Shown one piece after another: positions 23,046-36,179 of a stretch of DNA of 64,000 nt; the first letter of the stretch is position 1; each line of letters begins with the position of its first letter. The notes beneath the pieces are model-generated. The model made no database searches. It had not been told where the DNA came from and saw only the letters and a list, made by a program, of their open reading frames with translations. The position numbers were made by a program, and so were the translations under genes. The stretch lies in NCBI RefSeq assembly GCF_011386835.1, contig NC_088797.1, forward strand, positions 98,032,264 to 98,096,263, written 5' to 3'. The DNA is from Chrysemys picta bellii. Lineage: Eukaryota > Chordata > Testudines > Emydidae.

Positions 23046-26000
23046 AGATAGTTTTGTTATGCTGGACAGTTGGGTGAAACTTCATTGAAGCTGGTGAGCC
23101 TAACTGTCTTCCTTCATTTAGGATCATTGTGAGAAACAGTTAAGCTCCTTTATGGAACCAGACAGCTGAAATAATAGGAACACCACCCAAAACAAAGTCA
23201 CATGGCATGGCTTTAGTAGAAGCTGAGCCAACGGGCTCCCGTTGAGACTGACATAGCAAAGGCAGGGGTTGAGGCATCGACTGGTGGAGCTGCATGCCTC
23301 AGTGTGTGAGAGAGAGAACAAAGCAGCAGAAACACACAGAAGGATACGGAGAAGGAGCAATAAAGCCAGAGAAGCCTTGGTAGAGGAACACTTAGGAAAA
23401 AGAAGCTCGAGAGACCTTTAGGGTAAAGTGCAGGCTGAAAAAGACTTGGGAGGGTGAGCAAAAAAACCCGGTCTCTTGCTGTTTGATTCCTACTGTATTC
23501 ACTTTGTGAACAAACAGGATTGCATCAAAGAAACGCCTGATTCCATCATCCGTTCCCAACCTCCCACCCCCACCTCCCAATGTAAACAACCCACTAGACC
23601 CCTGAAATTGGTTAACACTATTTACAGTCCATGACTCAGTTATATAAACAGAGAGTAGCCTTGGTGTTTGACCCTCTGGCTTTGGCCACTCCTGAGCATA
23701 GCACACTGTTTTAGATGGACCCGGGGTAGGATGCAGATTACATCCTTTTTTACTCCTGAGAAAAAAGCTGGACTTCTAAGACCTGGCAAAGTTTTATTAT
23801 GTATCCCCCTGACCAGCTGTTTTTTGTTTTATTTGAAAATTATAACTTTGTTTCAGGCTTCCAAAAAAGACTTTCAAATAGTCATGAATTGACCAAAACT
23901 CTCCCCAAAAGATATCCACTGATCTGAGCTCTTCTCTTTTGGGTTATATGTCACAGAATCCCTCAGTGCATTTATTTTCTTGTAAATGTTCTCATTCTCT
24001 CATTAGCCCCTGTGGATAGCCAGAGCTTTACCTAGCCAGCACGCACATAGTAGTGCTATACAGAATGTACAGAACTGGTCATATTACCAGAATTATTCTC
24101 ACTGCTCACGTGAGGTTGAAGGCCATAATTTTACAACAGCATATGCCTTAAACCAGTTACTGCTCCTCCCCTTTCTATTTCTCTAGAAGTTTGAGTCAAT
24201 TTTCAATTCAGTCAATGCTGTAATTGTTGCTGGCATTTACAGGCTGTGCTAGTGAAGCATTGTGCTGAATTAATGTCTCACAGGTAGCTTGTCCTTGAAA
24301 AGAAATTGAAAATAGGATTGGGCAATGAGAAGACAGGCATCATACAAGGGTTGCTGGTGGTATTTTCAAAAGATAAAGTGGTGATAGTGTGTTTAATGCC
24401 CTATGAATAGTAGATGCCCATTCACTGAAGTGCCACTGGCATACTCTTACGGCCACATGGTGGACATCTGCACTTTACACTCAGGTTACACATGGCACAA
24501 CTGATACAGTGGAAAACCTTGTCGCTTTGTGTTAATTATGTATCTAATAGTTATTTAATAACTGTATTTCATATGGATGGATGATACAGGTAAGTGAACA
24601 GTAAAGCAATATGGAGCATTAGGGATCCCACTGAACTGGTACAAAAACTTAATTTGCTGATTCATTTTAATCACTGGGGCACATGCAAATGAGCTTGAAG
24701 GGGAGAATGATTAGTGGTGTTAGCAGTATTCCACTCTACCAAGAGCTGTCACTAGCATAGCAGGACACAGTGCTACAAAGGAGGGGGATGGGTGAGAAAA
24801 GTACTGAAAGGGAGGAATGGGGAAAAGGTAGAGCAGCAACAAAGATCAAAATGGGAAAGGATGACTCCAAACTCCAGTAGTAAGTGGAATTTGGAAGGGG
24901 AGCAGGGGAGTTGGAACCAGAAAGAAGAGCAGGATGGATTGTGCATGTCATGGGACAAGCTGCCAGCTCCATGGGTATGGTATACTTAATACTTTAAATG
25001 GGCAAAGTACTGTGAAAACATTAATTAATTCTCTATTTCAATCACCTGATAAAGAATTTGGCAATATTACCCAAAAAATGAATTGAGGAGACTGATTCCA
25101 TAAACCAAGAAAAAAATATGAGAAACCATTGATGCAGGCCTCTCTGCTCCACAGGGAATTTCACTGACAACAGAATGATCCATGCATGACTGAAACATAA
25201 ACTTACAGAAAAATGTCTAAGTGAAGCCAGCAAATTAGTTAGAAATAAACACCCAGGACTTGATCCTAAGCCCACTGAAGTAAATGTAAATGTTCTGTTT
25301 GACTTCAACAAGCTTTGGAACTGCTCCCTGAAAATCAGTAAAAGCAGAAACCAGAGTCTGGACTTCCTCTACATAGTGTAGATGGTCCCCCATTTAAGTG
25401 GAGGGGATACTGGGCTCTCACACCAATCCTGGCTGGGACATTTGGGCAGATCCATAATGCAAATATTTACTCCTGCAACTAGCGAGGTGATGATTCTTTG
25501 GGACAACCACAATCAAGTAGCATGGAAGATGGCTATTCAGAACCTTAGATTTACCTCTGTAGATGACCTAGGCATGGATCCTAAAAGGTATTTAAGCACC
25601 TAATTCCCACTGAAACACCCATAGTACAAATAATATAGATGAAGCAAACTGTAGCCTTCCATCCTGTCTCTAAACACCTCTCTACAGCAAACAATGGGCA
25701 CATCAGTCACAAGAGTTAGTTAAACCAATTGTGCTGTTGGTTCCTTTAACTTTCTCCAGAAACTGAAAGGCCAAATTGGTCTCCCAAAATAAATGTGCCC
25801 TTGTAGGAATCCTCAATCGTAGACTGGTACTGAACTATTGGGAAGGAAATTCTGCTTGTACTCAGGTTTCTCCCTTTTGCCAAAGGAGGCAGGGCTGACA
25901 TTAAAGCAGGGAAGGGGAAATTTTTATTACCCTTTAAAGTAAAGCCTATTTTGATTTGATCTTTACAATCTGAGCATAATCATACCATCTCTTCCAGGAC

Positions 26001-26369
26001 AGTTGTCTTATAGTTTTACCTAGTACTAAACCGAACGCTATTCAGTGCAGGCATTGTTTCTTTCTCTGATTTCAGAAAGTGCCTAGTATGTATTGGGTGC
26101 TGCTAAGATGTAAATAAGTATTAATAAATCTAATATTTTGGGTTAAATGCAGATATAAGACTCTCAACCAAACTACTTCAAGGTCAGCAGAGGTCCCCCT
26201 ATGCAAAATATTTCAAGCCTTCATACTATTTACATCAATCTCCAGTATTTTCTCTCTGACTTAATATTTTGCAGCAGATATGGGAAAACGCCTTTAAAGA
26301 AACTCTCTCAGGCCTTGTCCTGGCTTCCATTTCAGAGTCAGTATCACCACATTTTTGCTGCTCAATATT
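23046..26369. other. Intergenic, nothing assigned
   Basis: Several open frames (23392-23706, 24736-24972 and others) have no domain. The 23060-23720 part is purine-rich and could be an unrecognised repeat. I see no gene. Confidence 0.45.
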
Positions 26370-26590
26370 ATTATTTGTGTTACAGGAGTGTCTAGAGGCC
26401 CCATTATGCCAGACACTGCATGTATATGAGACCGTCACTGCCCTGAAGAGCTTACAATCCAAACAGACCAGACAGAGTTTTTTAAGGGAAGCAAATGGAC
26501 AGAGCGGTGAAGTGATTTGCCCAGGATCATACAGGATATCAGGGTAGAGGCAGGAATAGAACCGCAGGTCTCCACAGGAGCACAGTACCT
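26370..26590 (+). repeat. CORE-SINE/MIR-like SINE remnant
   Basis: CTAGAGGCCCCATTATGCC, then ACTGCCCTGAAGAGCTTACA, then GGTGAAGTGATTTGCCCAGG and GAATAGAACCGCAGGTCTCC follow the order of an old amniote MIR/CORE-SINE-type repeat. It is diverged and carries no visible target duplication. A related copy is at 51200-51390, and an inverted one is at 36020-36120. Confidence 0.65.
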
Positions 26591-28029
26591 CTTACCTACT
26601 TACCAGCAAAGCCATCTCATTTTTTTTTAATGGCCAGTATGGTCTTTGTCTCTGCCTTCGCTGCAGGTAAGATTTATTTGTTTTGACACACCACAATTCG
26701 GTCAATACTTGGACACGTTTCATGAATGGTGCTTCCTGTGAGTGAGACAAACTGATATGACTGAGATATAGTCCCTCTGTTTTGAGGGTAGAGGGGAAAT
26801 AATGACTAGATTTGTTATTTGTGCATTTTTGGGATTGTGGCTTAACTTTTATTACTAGATTAAATTCCAAGATGCCTCGCTCGCAGATCATCATCACAAC
26901 TTCCTCCATCTAAATAAGCTAGTCATACCAACGTCTGTATTAGGAGAACTTTCCACTGGAGAAAAATTACAGACATAATCTGTGGTGCAGTACTTTACTC
27001 TTACCTTGCTCTCTCTTTACACAATCAGCACTGGGATTTTATAAGGTCAATTCTTCCAAAGCCTTCACTACAATGTTTGCTACACATTAAATAGCAACAT
27101 TTAAACAAAACCCCATACGCTTAGGCCCCTGCTTAGACACAGCCAAACACTTGCCATCTATAACATAATTGTTTTCAAATGAGAGTAAGATTTGGGTTGG
27201 ACCATATCCATTCAATATATATGTGCTACGTAAACCCTCTTAGATTGCAAATTGTTTAGGTTTAGACAGAAGGAATGATTCAGAGATCCAGGCTCACAAC
27301 AGTTGGGCTAACTCAGACAAGAGGAACCATTCACGCGTCCAAGCTCACAATAATTCTCAATGCATTACTCGGTCTGGTACAATTTCCAGAGATGAGATTA
27401 CTCAGAAGAAATGTTTAATTTTTAAAGTATGAAAAATACAATCCTTTTGTCTTCCTTGTGCACAACATGTCACTCAGAACTGTACTAACTGATCTGGATT
27501 ACTGGTGAGATACAGAAAGAGAACCTTTGGCCTCTTGCCTGAAAGGCATGGTGGGGAGAACCTTGATCCAAAAATGCATTATGATGTTGCAGCAGGCTCT
27601 CCAACTAGTTATCACTCATTATTATCTTGCCAAATTCGGGGGTCAATATGATGCAGTCATAGCTTGACTGTTCTCACACACAAAATTTCTCTGGTCCAAG
27701 CACTCTATTTAAAGGGTGAGTGATAACAAAATGTTCCATTGTTATGAGCATGTTCTGATGAATTACGTTCTAAAGGGTGCCACTATGACCCCCGGACTGC
27801 TTTTTTTTGGTGTGCTTTATTCTTATAAGAACAGCTGCCAAGCCTGGTTTGCTTCAGTCTTACTGAAGGCTAAGCAACTCTAATGAAGTCTTCTGTCATT
27901 TCTTTGGCCCACTAGACAGAGCGCTGTCATCTTTTTGAAACAATAGGGGTAGTCATGACCTATCCTAAAAAAAAAGCTTGATAGAAATTCAAATGATGTA
28001 ATTTTGGGGAACAATTTCACTGTGTTGAC
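26591..28029. other. Unannotated intergenic stretch
   Basis: I see no supported feature in this stretch. Confidence 0.45.
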
Positions 28030-28150
28030 CTTGTTTCAACTCCTATAGGAGAGCCATGAAGAGGAGATTTTCAAAGGCACTATGGGCAGTTAGGTGCCCA
28101 ATTCCTATTGTCTTTCAATGGGAGTTAGCTGACTAACTACTCTCTGCGCA
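28030..28150. repeat. Old palindromic repeat fragment
   Basis: GAGATTTTCAAAGGCAC, then CAGTTAGGTGCCCAATTCC, then CTTTCAATGGGAGTTAGC resemble a dispersed AGGTGCCTAA-type repeat that also appears at 30380-30420 and 30640-30660. Its family is unknown. Confidence 0.4.
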
Positions 28151-30359
28151 TCTCCGTCATAGTCTTCTGAGCCAAATGATCCTGGACTGCCTGAAGAGTA
28201 AGGAGTGACTACCTTGGACCAATTCTTCTGCTCTTTAGCCATAGTGTAGAATTTTTGTTATGCTCCCTCTTTCCTGCTGTTGAATATAATCATTCCTGAC
28301 TTTAGCTGTCCCTTCTTGATCTTACTTTGAGCCTTGCTGGAGTTTGGAATTAGAAATAGAGCATCACTGTTCAAATATTAATTCCCTATTACCAGGGAAG
28401 TCCCATTAAAAAAAAGAATGTTGTTAAATATAATGTTGTGACCAGCGAACAGCAATGGGTGCTGAGGTATTGTGGAATGTGCCGGGCCTGCCTGTGTAAT
28501 CAGCTGCCTGAGCTGATACTTTAGTTCACTGGGAAGAGGCCTACATTTTTGGAACTGCAGGTTAAGCATTCTGCTCTCCATGTTGTGTGAATGCAGTTTT
28601 AGATGATGGCTGTGGTGTCTGTGTTTGCACATGGCCAAATCTCATCATTACACCTCTTTCTGGAAGATTGTGGTTTGGACTTTCTGGCTTTCAAAGTTTT
28701 ACTCTAGCAGCATCAGCATTTAGTCCAACTTATTTTTGTTTCTGTTCCAGAAACTCAGATTCCCAGAAAACACCATTTAGACAATGCAGAATGCCACCAG
28801 CTGCATCACAGCAAACACCGACTACTTTAGAAAACGTAATTATTGGTTGGAGTTTTCAATATGTCTTTCAAAAACAATTTCTTTCAGTTTGTGCCAGTCT
28901 TTACTGACATCTACGAATGCATAGAAAAAGTCACTGAAATGACTCTCTAAGTTCCTGTTGATTAACATCTGCCATACAAGATGTAAATTCCCTAGTAGCT
29001 GTGTCATTAGTGTAAATCTTTCCAAGTTTCAAACCATCAGCTTTTTGCAGTTTGATGAGGAAAGTAAAATTAGGAAAAGGTGGGGGAGAACACCTTTTTT
29101 TTTTTTTTAGTTTTCTTACACTTTTCCCATTTCACAGACATGACTTTTTTGTGTGTGTTGGTTTTTAGAATCAGGCTTTTTAGCTTTCACTGTTGATAGG
29201 ACAAATCTCTTCCAGAGTCTCTTTAGAGAACTCTCCTTTCTTGCATTACCATGTACTGTATCAAAGTTATACACCAGTAACTGCAAACTCTGTACCACAC
29301 ACTACACTACACTGTAATCCATGGAACATTTGCTTGTGCTCTGCAGAGAGCTAACTGATCACATAGTACTGATATTGCCCCCTAATTTCCAATTATTAAA
29401 CTACCTTAAAAAAACAAAAACTAAAAATACTTTAAATCATTTCTCAATATTACTTCTCTATGGAAGCAATTGCTGTAGTTGCCACAAGGATATTATACAA
29501 ACATCCTTTTCATGATTAGTTTTTAATAGTAAACTCAATACTGAAGCCACTAGCCTATTGGACTCACCTTCCTAGTTAAATACATATCATCCAAATTGGG
29601 TGTTAGCTGCCAACTAGTTTTCTCTGGATGAGAGATTTCTACTCATGCTCCAGGTTTTTTCAGATATGGATGATTGATGATGGAGTTTGTTACATCCCAT
29701 GCTACTGAATAGCTGCTACATGTCCTATCCATTGAGTTTGTACCAGCTGATAACTGTCTGAAAAACAAAATGAAGGGAGAAAAAAAACAAAAACAAAAAA
29801 AACCCTTCTTTGTGTGGTGCTAAAACCAGACTACATCTAGAGCCTTAATCATTTTTAGAGATTAATTAAGATATAATGTTTGCTGCCGAGAAGTATATGA
29901 CGCAATAAACAGCTTCTGCAGATGATTAAATGCCAAAGCAAAGCTGATCAAGGTATCTGATAACTGCAAAAGCTATTTATTGCCTTGAATATCCCTCTGC
30001 CATTAACATTAATCTTGTACAATAGGACAAATCACAAGCTACAGAAATAAAAAGTTTTGCCTCTGGAGAATCTAAGAGTTGAGATAAGCTTCATCCAAAT
30101 AAATGAATGCAAATACTTCCACGGTTTGGGGAAAATTCCACTCTGGATCCAATCCGAGCCTTACAGCTCCAGTTTATCTCTGTGGGAATGTAAAATGTTG
30201 CTGCTGTTTACTAGAACAGGCCAAGGATGCTCCTTTGTGTTTGAGACTTTGGTGAATAACTGGGAGAAGCAATGCTTAAGGTGGGGCATGGCCAGTGTAG
30301 AAATGGAGAGAAATATCTGGATATGTATATACATAGCACTTAGGCCTAGCTTCACCAAA
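28151..30359. other. Unannotated intergenic stretch
   Basis: I see no gene or recognisable repeat. There is a poly-T run at 29094-29109. Confidence 0.45.
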
Positions 30360-30830
30360 GCACCTAGGGCTCAGAGTCGCAAAGTTATTTAGGTGCCTAA
30401 GTGCTGGGTTTAGGTACTTAAGTCCCAGTTTTGTTTCCACTGTGCTCTACAAATAGGGTGACCAGACAGCAAGTGTGAAAAATCGGGACGGGTGGGTAAT
30501 AGGAACATATATAAAACAATGCCCCAAAAAATAGGGACTGTCACTATAAAATCGGGACATCTGGTCACCCTATCTATACAACTTCCGCTGAACCGTGTAA
30601 GTGTCTAAACTCATTTGACGTCTAAATTTTCAGGGTAAAAGTTCCCTAGGTGCCTACGTTTCTACCTATGGGCATTCACACTGCTGCCTCTCTGTAGGCA
30701 TCTATCTTCTGGCTAAGCCCCAGAGTGATTCACAAACTGGTGGAAGATAGGAGTTTGTCCACCTAAGTCACATACGGGGCCCAATTGAGTAGGCACACTC
30801 AGAGATCACTTACTAGACCATGTCTGAGCC
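30360..30830. repeat. Old repeat interrupted by a MITE
   Basis: TTATTTAGGTGCCTAAGTGC, then AGGTACTTAAGTCCC before the MITE, and CCTAGGTGCCTACGTT, then GTAGGCATCTATCTTCTGG after it, suggest one dispersed repeat split by the 119-bp insertion at 30454-30572. I cannot name the repeat. Confidence 0.45.
30454..30572. mobile_element. Short hAT-like MITE (119 bp)
   Basis: The perfect 13-bp terminal inverted repeats are TAGGGTGACCAGA and TCTGGTCACCCTA. Near-terminal motifs AAATCGGGACGG and AAAATCGGGACATC are also inverted-related. The flanking 8-mers TCTACAAA (30446-30453) and TCTATACA (30573-30580) match at 6 of 8 positions, which fits a decayed target duplication. It is noncoding. Confidence 0.8.
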
Positions 30831-33800
30831 AGAGGAGGAGGAGGAATTAGTGGTAGTGGGTTTTGTCACAATGCTTAACTCCTTTTGTGCATCCAAGCCT
30901 CATGCCATCAGCAGCATAAGTATAGAATGTATCCTACTGGATCCATAATGATTTCATTGCCTTTAGTGGGAGCACCCTCCACCCCCGGAAATCTTGTTAG
31001 TGTGAGTTTCCTCTCCCTTCCTGGCACTGAATAATGGTGAGTGTAGAGCAGCTATTGCTGCTATGTAATGAGGTGGGATGTGTCTGTGGAGACTGAAAGT
31101 CATCCTTTTTGGAAGGCAGGGGTCTGGACTGCAGGGCATAGCATATAGACTATGGCTGGCTGAAGTTTACAGCAAGCTCTCATTGATGTTTAAATTAAAA
31201 TCTTTTAAGTGTTAAATACAAGCTCTTTAAGCCTTACAGAGAAAAACATCACAGCACCAGAAGTGGGTGATTAGAGAGCAAGCTGAAAGAATAGATGGCT
31301 TGGAACCACCACCAGAATGAAGGTTTGGAGTAATGTGGAGGAAGCATAGAAGTGTTTCAAACAGTGGTTGTGATGCTAACTCTTTCATTTGGTGCTGGCA
31401 CAAGCGATTGCCACATTGGGCATCTGAGTTTGGGACATAAGCTCAGACCCAGAACTACTGAGCTAGAAGGGATGCAAGGCAGCACGTTCTGTTCCTGAAG
31501 ACAGGAGGCTCACATCTCTCCAGACAGGGAAAGGGGCAAGAGTGGAAAAAAAGAACAATGGGATGATTCCAGAGTGCATTTCTTCATCCCCACCCTCCAA
31601 AAGATCTTGAAGAAACACAAACTGTAATAGGTTAATTTACTTTTCTTTCAGGCATGTTCAGAGCCCTTCTTCAGGCTATAAATAAAAGTAGTCATAGCCA
31701 ACCAGTGATGTAGTCACAAGAACACAGAGTACAGTATAATTTTATATACAATTAATTACTGCTGAATCTGAGCCAGCCATGAGAAGCCTGAAATCCTGAG
31801 TCTCACAGCTTTTCCAAGGGCAACAAAGGAAGCAGAAGTATCAACTTTGAGTTCCATCTCTTTTTCTTCTCCCTCTTGCTACTACACAAAGTTTTATTTA
31901 ATTTGTACAGTGCCCAAACTAGTGAGCCTTAAATTAAGCCTGAGAAGAGAGCAGCTTTGGGAGACAGGCAGGGTTACTTTGGTTGGTGTGTATGATGCTA
32001 ATCCATACATCATTTTGTAAAGGTAGCTATTCTTAAAGGACTCTGAAATAGGGCACAGGCTGAGTTTTGACTTGCTAGGCAGGAGTAAATTTCACCCACT
32101 ACATGGTTATACTTTGAAAAATAACTGAAATATGGGCATTGTGAGGCTATAAGTTTAGGGTGTCACAATGTTTTCTGCTCAGTTTACAAGTTTCAGCATC
32201 ACCCATGATGGTTCTCCTTGATAACTGCGTAACACTTGTTCAATGCCACTGAAGACAGCAGGATTACACAGATGTAACGGAAGCAGAATATTACCACAAT
32301 TTGAAGTTAGTCATTTTGTTAACAATGTGGGAGTATGTGCTAGAATATAATCCAGCTCTTTCTCATACCTCTGTTGCTCTGCAGCGCTAGTAAGTAGCAA
32401 AAAGTTACTTTTGTCCCTAAATTAAGCAGCTATGACTCTAAATATGACATGGATCAGAATCTTTAAGTAGGTGCTATTTTTGAACAGACCAGTTACATTT
32501 CACCTGGTTTTCATGCCACATTTACTAATTAGCAAAGTTTAAATAGAACCATTGTTTCTTCTCCCAGGCAGTCATAATGCTCAATTTGATATTTCATTAA
32601 TTTCTAGGCCACCAGGTTGTGATGCCTAAACCACCACAAATGTAGGCTGAGTAACTTGCCATAGGATCAAACAAAAGTAAATGATTTATCAGGAAGGGAA
32701 ATTCTCATAGAGAAATAAAATAGCTGAAACAACAGTAATGAGTACATCATGACCGACAAGCCACTTTACCTGCATTTAGTATATTTAGTCTTTCCTCAGA
32801 CTTGCTCTGTTGTATGGAACTGTCTAACCCTGAGCAGTCAGGTTTACAAAAGCCATAAGATCGAATTTCCCCAACATGTGGGAAATCCCTGGCAGGCACA
32901 GATTTGGCATAACTAGCGCAGCAGCCCCTGGAACAAAGAATGTAGTAGGGGCTTTGCTGGGGTGTTCCTACAACCCACTGTTACGGGCTGGCCGTAATGG
33001 CCCACAGTCTAACATGCCCTGTAGGCTGAACCAGACACTTGTCAGGATCCAGCATATGGTAAGTGCAAAGGCTCCAAGAACCCACAGTCCCTGCATTGAA
33101 CTCAGCTCTGGTGCAGAGGGTAAAAAATCAACCTATAGACTTGAGATTAATATTTTTCTTTTTCTTTTTATTGATTCCAGGGGGAAAACAACCTTAACAA
33201 TGTTAATTTTAGCAGCTTACTTACTAAAGAATCCTACCCTCAAAAATGACACAACTCAACAGCATAAAACAGCATGTGGCTGCTGATTACTAGTTAAATA
33301 AGTGGAATGTGTTTAAGCATTAGATGTTTAGCTCCCAGGATATTACTGCCCTATGGAACTAGCACACAGTCCAAGCTTCGTTTTGCTGGTTTCTCTTATT
33401 TTACATGTGGAGAAATATGATGGTATGTAAACTCAAAACACTGTGGTAGCTGTTAGAAAATATGGACTCTTTAATGGCAATGGATTTGCATTTAGACAAA
33501 TGAAGTAGTATTAAGGATTGTTTTTGAGATTTTGAGGAAACCAAGACAGCTAATACGCTTTTTGCAACAAAGTCAGTAATAAATTGGCTTTTCCCCCCAT
33601 CATATATTTAACACAACGTCTAATGTATTATAGATTTTATTCACCTAGACAAATTCACATATGCACTGAAGGTTAGAGCTTGATAGCAGGTAGAAAACAA
33701 CTGTTGTTCAAGCTAGCTGGCTGTCTTCTATTCCCCTATACATTAGAGAGTGATCCCATTGTACCTTTTAAGCATAAAAAAAGTATTTAACTGTAGAGAA

Positions 33801-34283
33801 TGACTGTCTTGATAATGTTGCCATAGTCTATAATTTAATGTCCTAGTGCTGAATCCCATTTCCTCTAATTGAATTAAAGCTGCGATAGCTGATGATGATG
33901 CCAATATGCTAGTTTTTCCTGGCCTCTTTTCCTGTCGATATAACTTTCAGGACATTTTCCCAATGCTGGTCTTCTAGTTAACACCCTTCCCCAAGTGATA
34001 TGCTACCTTGACCAGGCTCTGTCTGTACAAAAAATTATCATATACACAAGCTGTTGCTCATAATGAACTTGAAGGGGGCTGATGATTCACAGCTTTAGTT
34101 AAGGGGCTCATGCTCTTGCATGCTTTATGGCATATAGTATATGGCCTTCAATAAAGCACATATATGGCCCCATGAAATATGATTTGTGAACAGAAGTCTT
34201 CTAAACGAGCATCTATTTGACAGATTGATGAGGGGAGAAGGGCACTGAGAGAAGGATCAGCCTGGGGTATCTCCAGAAGGGCC
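30831..34283. other. Unannotated intergenic stretch
   Basis: I found no supported gene or repeat in about 3.4 kb. The frame at 32876-33286 has no recognisable domain. TGTTCAGAGCCCTTCTTCAGG near 31665 may be a fragment of the same repeat as 44398-44492. Confidence 0.45.
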
Positions 34284-34291
34284 CTCTAAAT

Positions 34292-35254
34292 CAGTGGTTC
34301 TCAACCAGGGGTACATGTACCCTGGGGGGGTACGCAAAGATCTTCCAGGGGTACATCAACTCATCTAGATATTGGCCTAGTTTTACAACAGGCTACATTA
34401 AAAAACACTAGCAAAGTCAGTAAAAACATTCCTACAGACAATGACTTGTTTATACTGCTCTATATACTATACGCTGAAATGTAAGTACAGTAAAAGTTTT
34501 ATTATCCGTCATATTGGGGGAATGGGAGGTGGTGGTTAATCAAAAATTCTGGTTAACTAAGCATTATATGGAGGGAGGAAGTTTGGGTGCGGAAGGTGGC
34601 TCAGGGCTGGGACGCGGGAGGGGGTGCAGGGTGTGGGCTCTGGGAAGGAGTTTGAGTGCAGGAGGGGACTCGGGGTGCCGGATCCGGGCAGCACTCACCT
34701 CTGACGCTCCCCACAAGTGGCGACATGTCCCTGCTGCTCCTAAGCGGAGGCGTGGCAAGGCAGCTCTGTGCACTGTCTCTGCCTGCAGGTGGAGCCCCCA
34801 CAGCTCCCATTGGCCGAGAACTGCGGCCAATGGGAGCTGCGGAGACAGCATTCAGGGCAGGGCGGAGGCAGCGCACAGAACCCCCATGGCCGTTCCTCCG
34901 CCTAGGAGCAGCAGGGATATGTCACCACTTCCAGGGAGCCATGCAGAGCCAGGTAGGGAGCCTGCCGGCCCACGCCAACCGGAATTTTAATGGATATCAA
35001 AAATGCTGGTATCGAGAGCTTTCTAGTTGGTAAAGTGCCAGATAACACAGCATTTACTGTACAATATTTACATTCCAATTGATTTATTTTATAATTATAT
35101 GGTAAAAATGAGAATAGTGTTCTGCGACACTCTTGTATTTTTAGGTCTCATTTTGTAAGCAATTTGTTTTTAAGTGAGGTGAAACATGGGAGTTCGCAAG
35201 ACTACTGTACCCCTTTCAGGGGTCTGATTTGTCTGGAAAGGTTGAGAGCCACTG
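34292..35254. mobile_element. hAT (Charlie-like) MITE hosting a nested pogo MITE
   Basis: The terminal inverted repeats are CAGTGGTTCTCAACC and GGTTGAGAGCCACTG. A perfect 8-bp target duplication CTCTAAAT lies at 34284-34291 and 35255-35262. The outer element is about 390 bp once the nested element is removed, and it contains the paired phrases CAGGGGTACATGTACC and GTACCCCTTTCAGGGG. No transposase is present. Confidence 0.93.
34488..35059. mobile_element. Pogo/Tigger-like MITE nested in the hAT element (572 bp)
   Basis: The ends CAGTAAAAGTTTTATTATC and the complement of CAGTAAATGCTGTGTTATC are flanked by TA on both sides (34486-34487, 35060-35061), the target duplication of Tc1/mariner-pogo elements. 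The GC-rich interior produces overlapping shadow frames on both strands (34514-35033). It includes CAGCTCCCATTGGCCG and CGGCCAATGGGAGCTG, an inverted pair around 34800-34840. Confidence 0.85.
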
Positions 35255-35262
35255 CTCTAAAT

Positions 35263-36004
35263 TATTTGTTGCTGAGCAAGAGTGCTATTATTGAGGAGCA
35301 AAAGTTTGAGTAGAAATACCCCAAAATGTTTGCCCGTGATAATCTCCCCAAATTTGGGATTCTTTCTCCAGGGCGACATGCTCTAATCATTACTATTTTA
35401 AATAATTTAGACCAAGGAATGGGAGAGGAAGGATTAGTGCAGCCTGTAAGTCTTCCTAAACTACTGCTGAGCACCTGAGGGTTTTATTTATTTACAGAAG
35501 CTGATTTATCTTAACTCTTGGCAATATTGCTGTATGTTCTCTAATCAAGCTAAATGAAATGTACTAGGACTGATTTCCCCACTTCCTAACTTGATGATAC
35601 TATCAATGTGTTCGTTTTGCCTGTCCCTCCTTCCCCATGAGTAAGCCCTAGGCCCACACTAATCAACTCTGATTTTGTGATTCAGCTGTGCAATAATAGC
35701 CCAAAATATACCATTCCATTTCATCTAGCAAGTGGCACACTCAGTATTTTCCCTTCTTACACTCTTAGACTATGACTTCATGGCACCTTTAACCTCAGTT
35801 TGAGCCCAAACCTGCTACCATCCACACAGAAAAATCTTTGAGCTGGGTATGGAAACCCTTTAAACCTACTTGGCCTAGCCTACCTGGATGGGGAACCTGC
35901 CCACTTTACACTGAAGATGCAGGCTAAATCACTCAAGTGCCGATAGTCCTCCAGTGTCTTCCCACAATTTCCCCAGAAATACAGATGTTCTTCTACAACT
36001 TACA
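35263..36004. other. Unannotated intergenic stretch
   Basis: I see no supported feature in this stretch. Confidence 0.45.
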
Positions 36005-36009
36005 GGGAA

Positions 36010-36130
36010 AGAACTGGACGGTGATTCAGGATATCTCGGTTCTAGCCCTGGCTCCACCACTTGCCTAATGGGTGACACTGGCCAAGTAACTTCAACTCTC
36101 TGTGCGCCAGGTCCCTTCCAGGTCCTTGTC
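36010..36130 (-). repeat. MIR-like SINE remnant (-)
   Basis: GGTTCTAGCCCTGGCTCCAC, then GGTGACACTGGCCAAGTAAC, then CTCTCTGTGCGCC are the reverse complement of the MIR-type core seen at 26510-26570. The fragment is diverged. Confidence 0.55.
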
Positions 36131-36179
36131 CAATCTGTTTCTCTCCCACCCCTAGCTTTCAGTCACTCCACATATAAAA

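Noticed and set aside
34514..35033. 158- and 125-codon frames
   Set aside because: They are inside the nested pogo MITE; GC-rich composition gives open frames on both strands.
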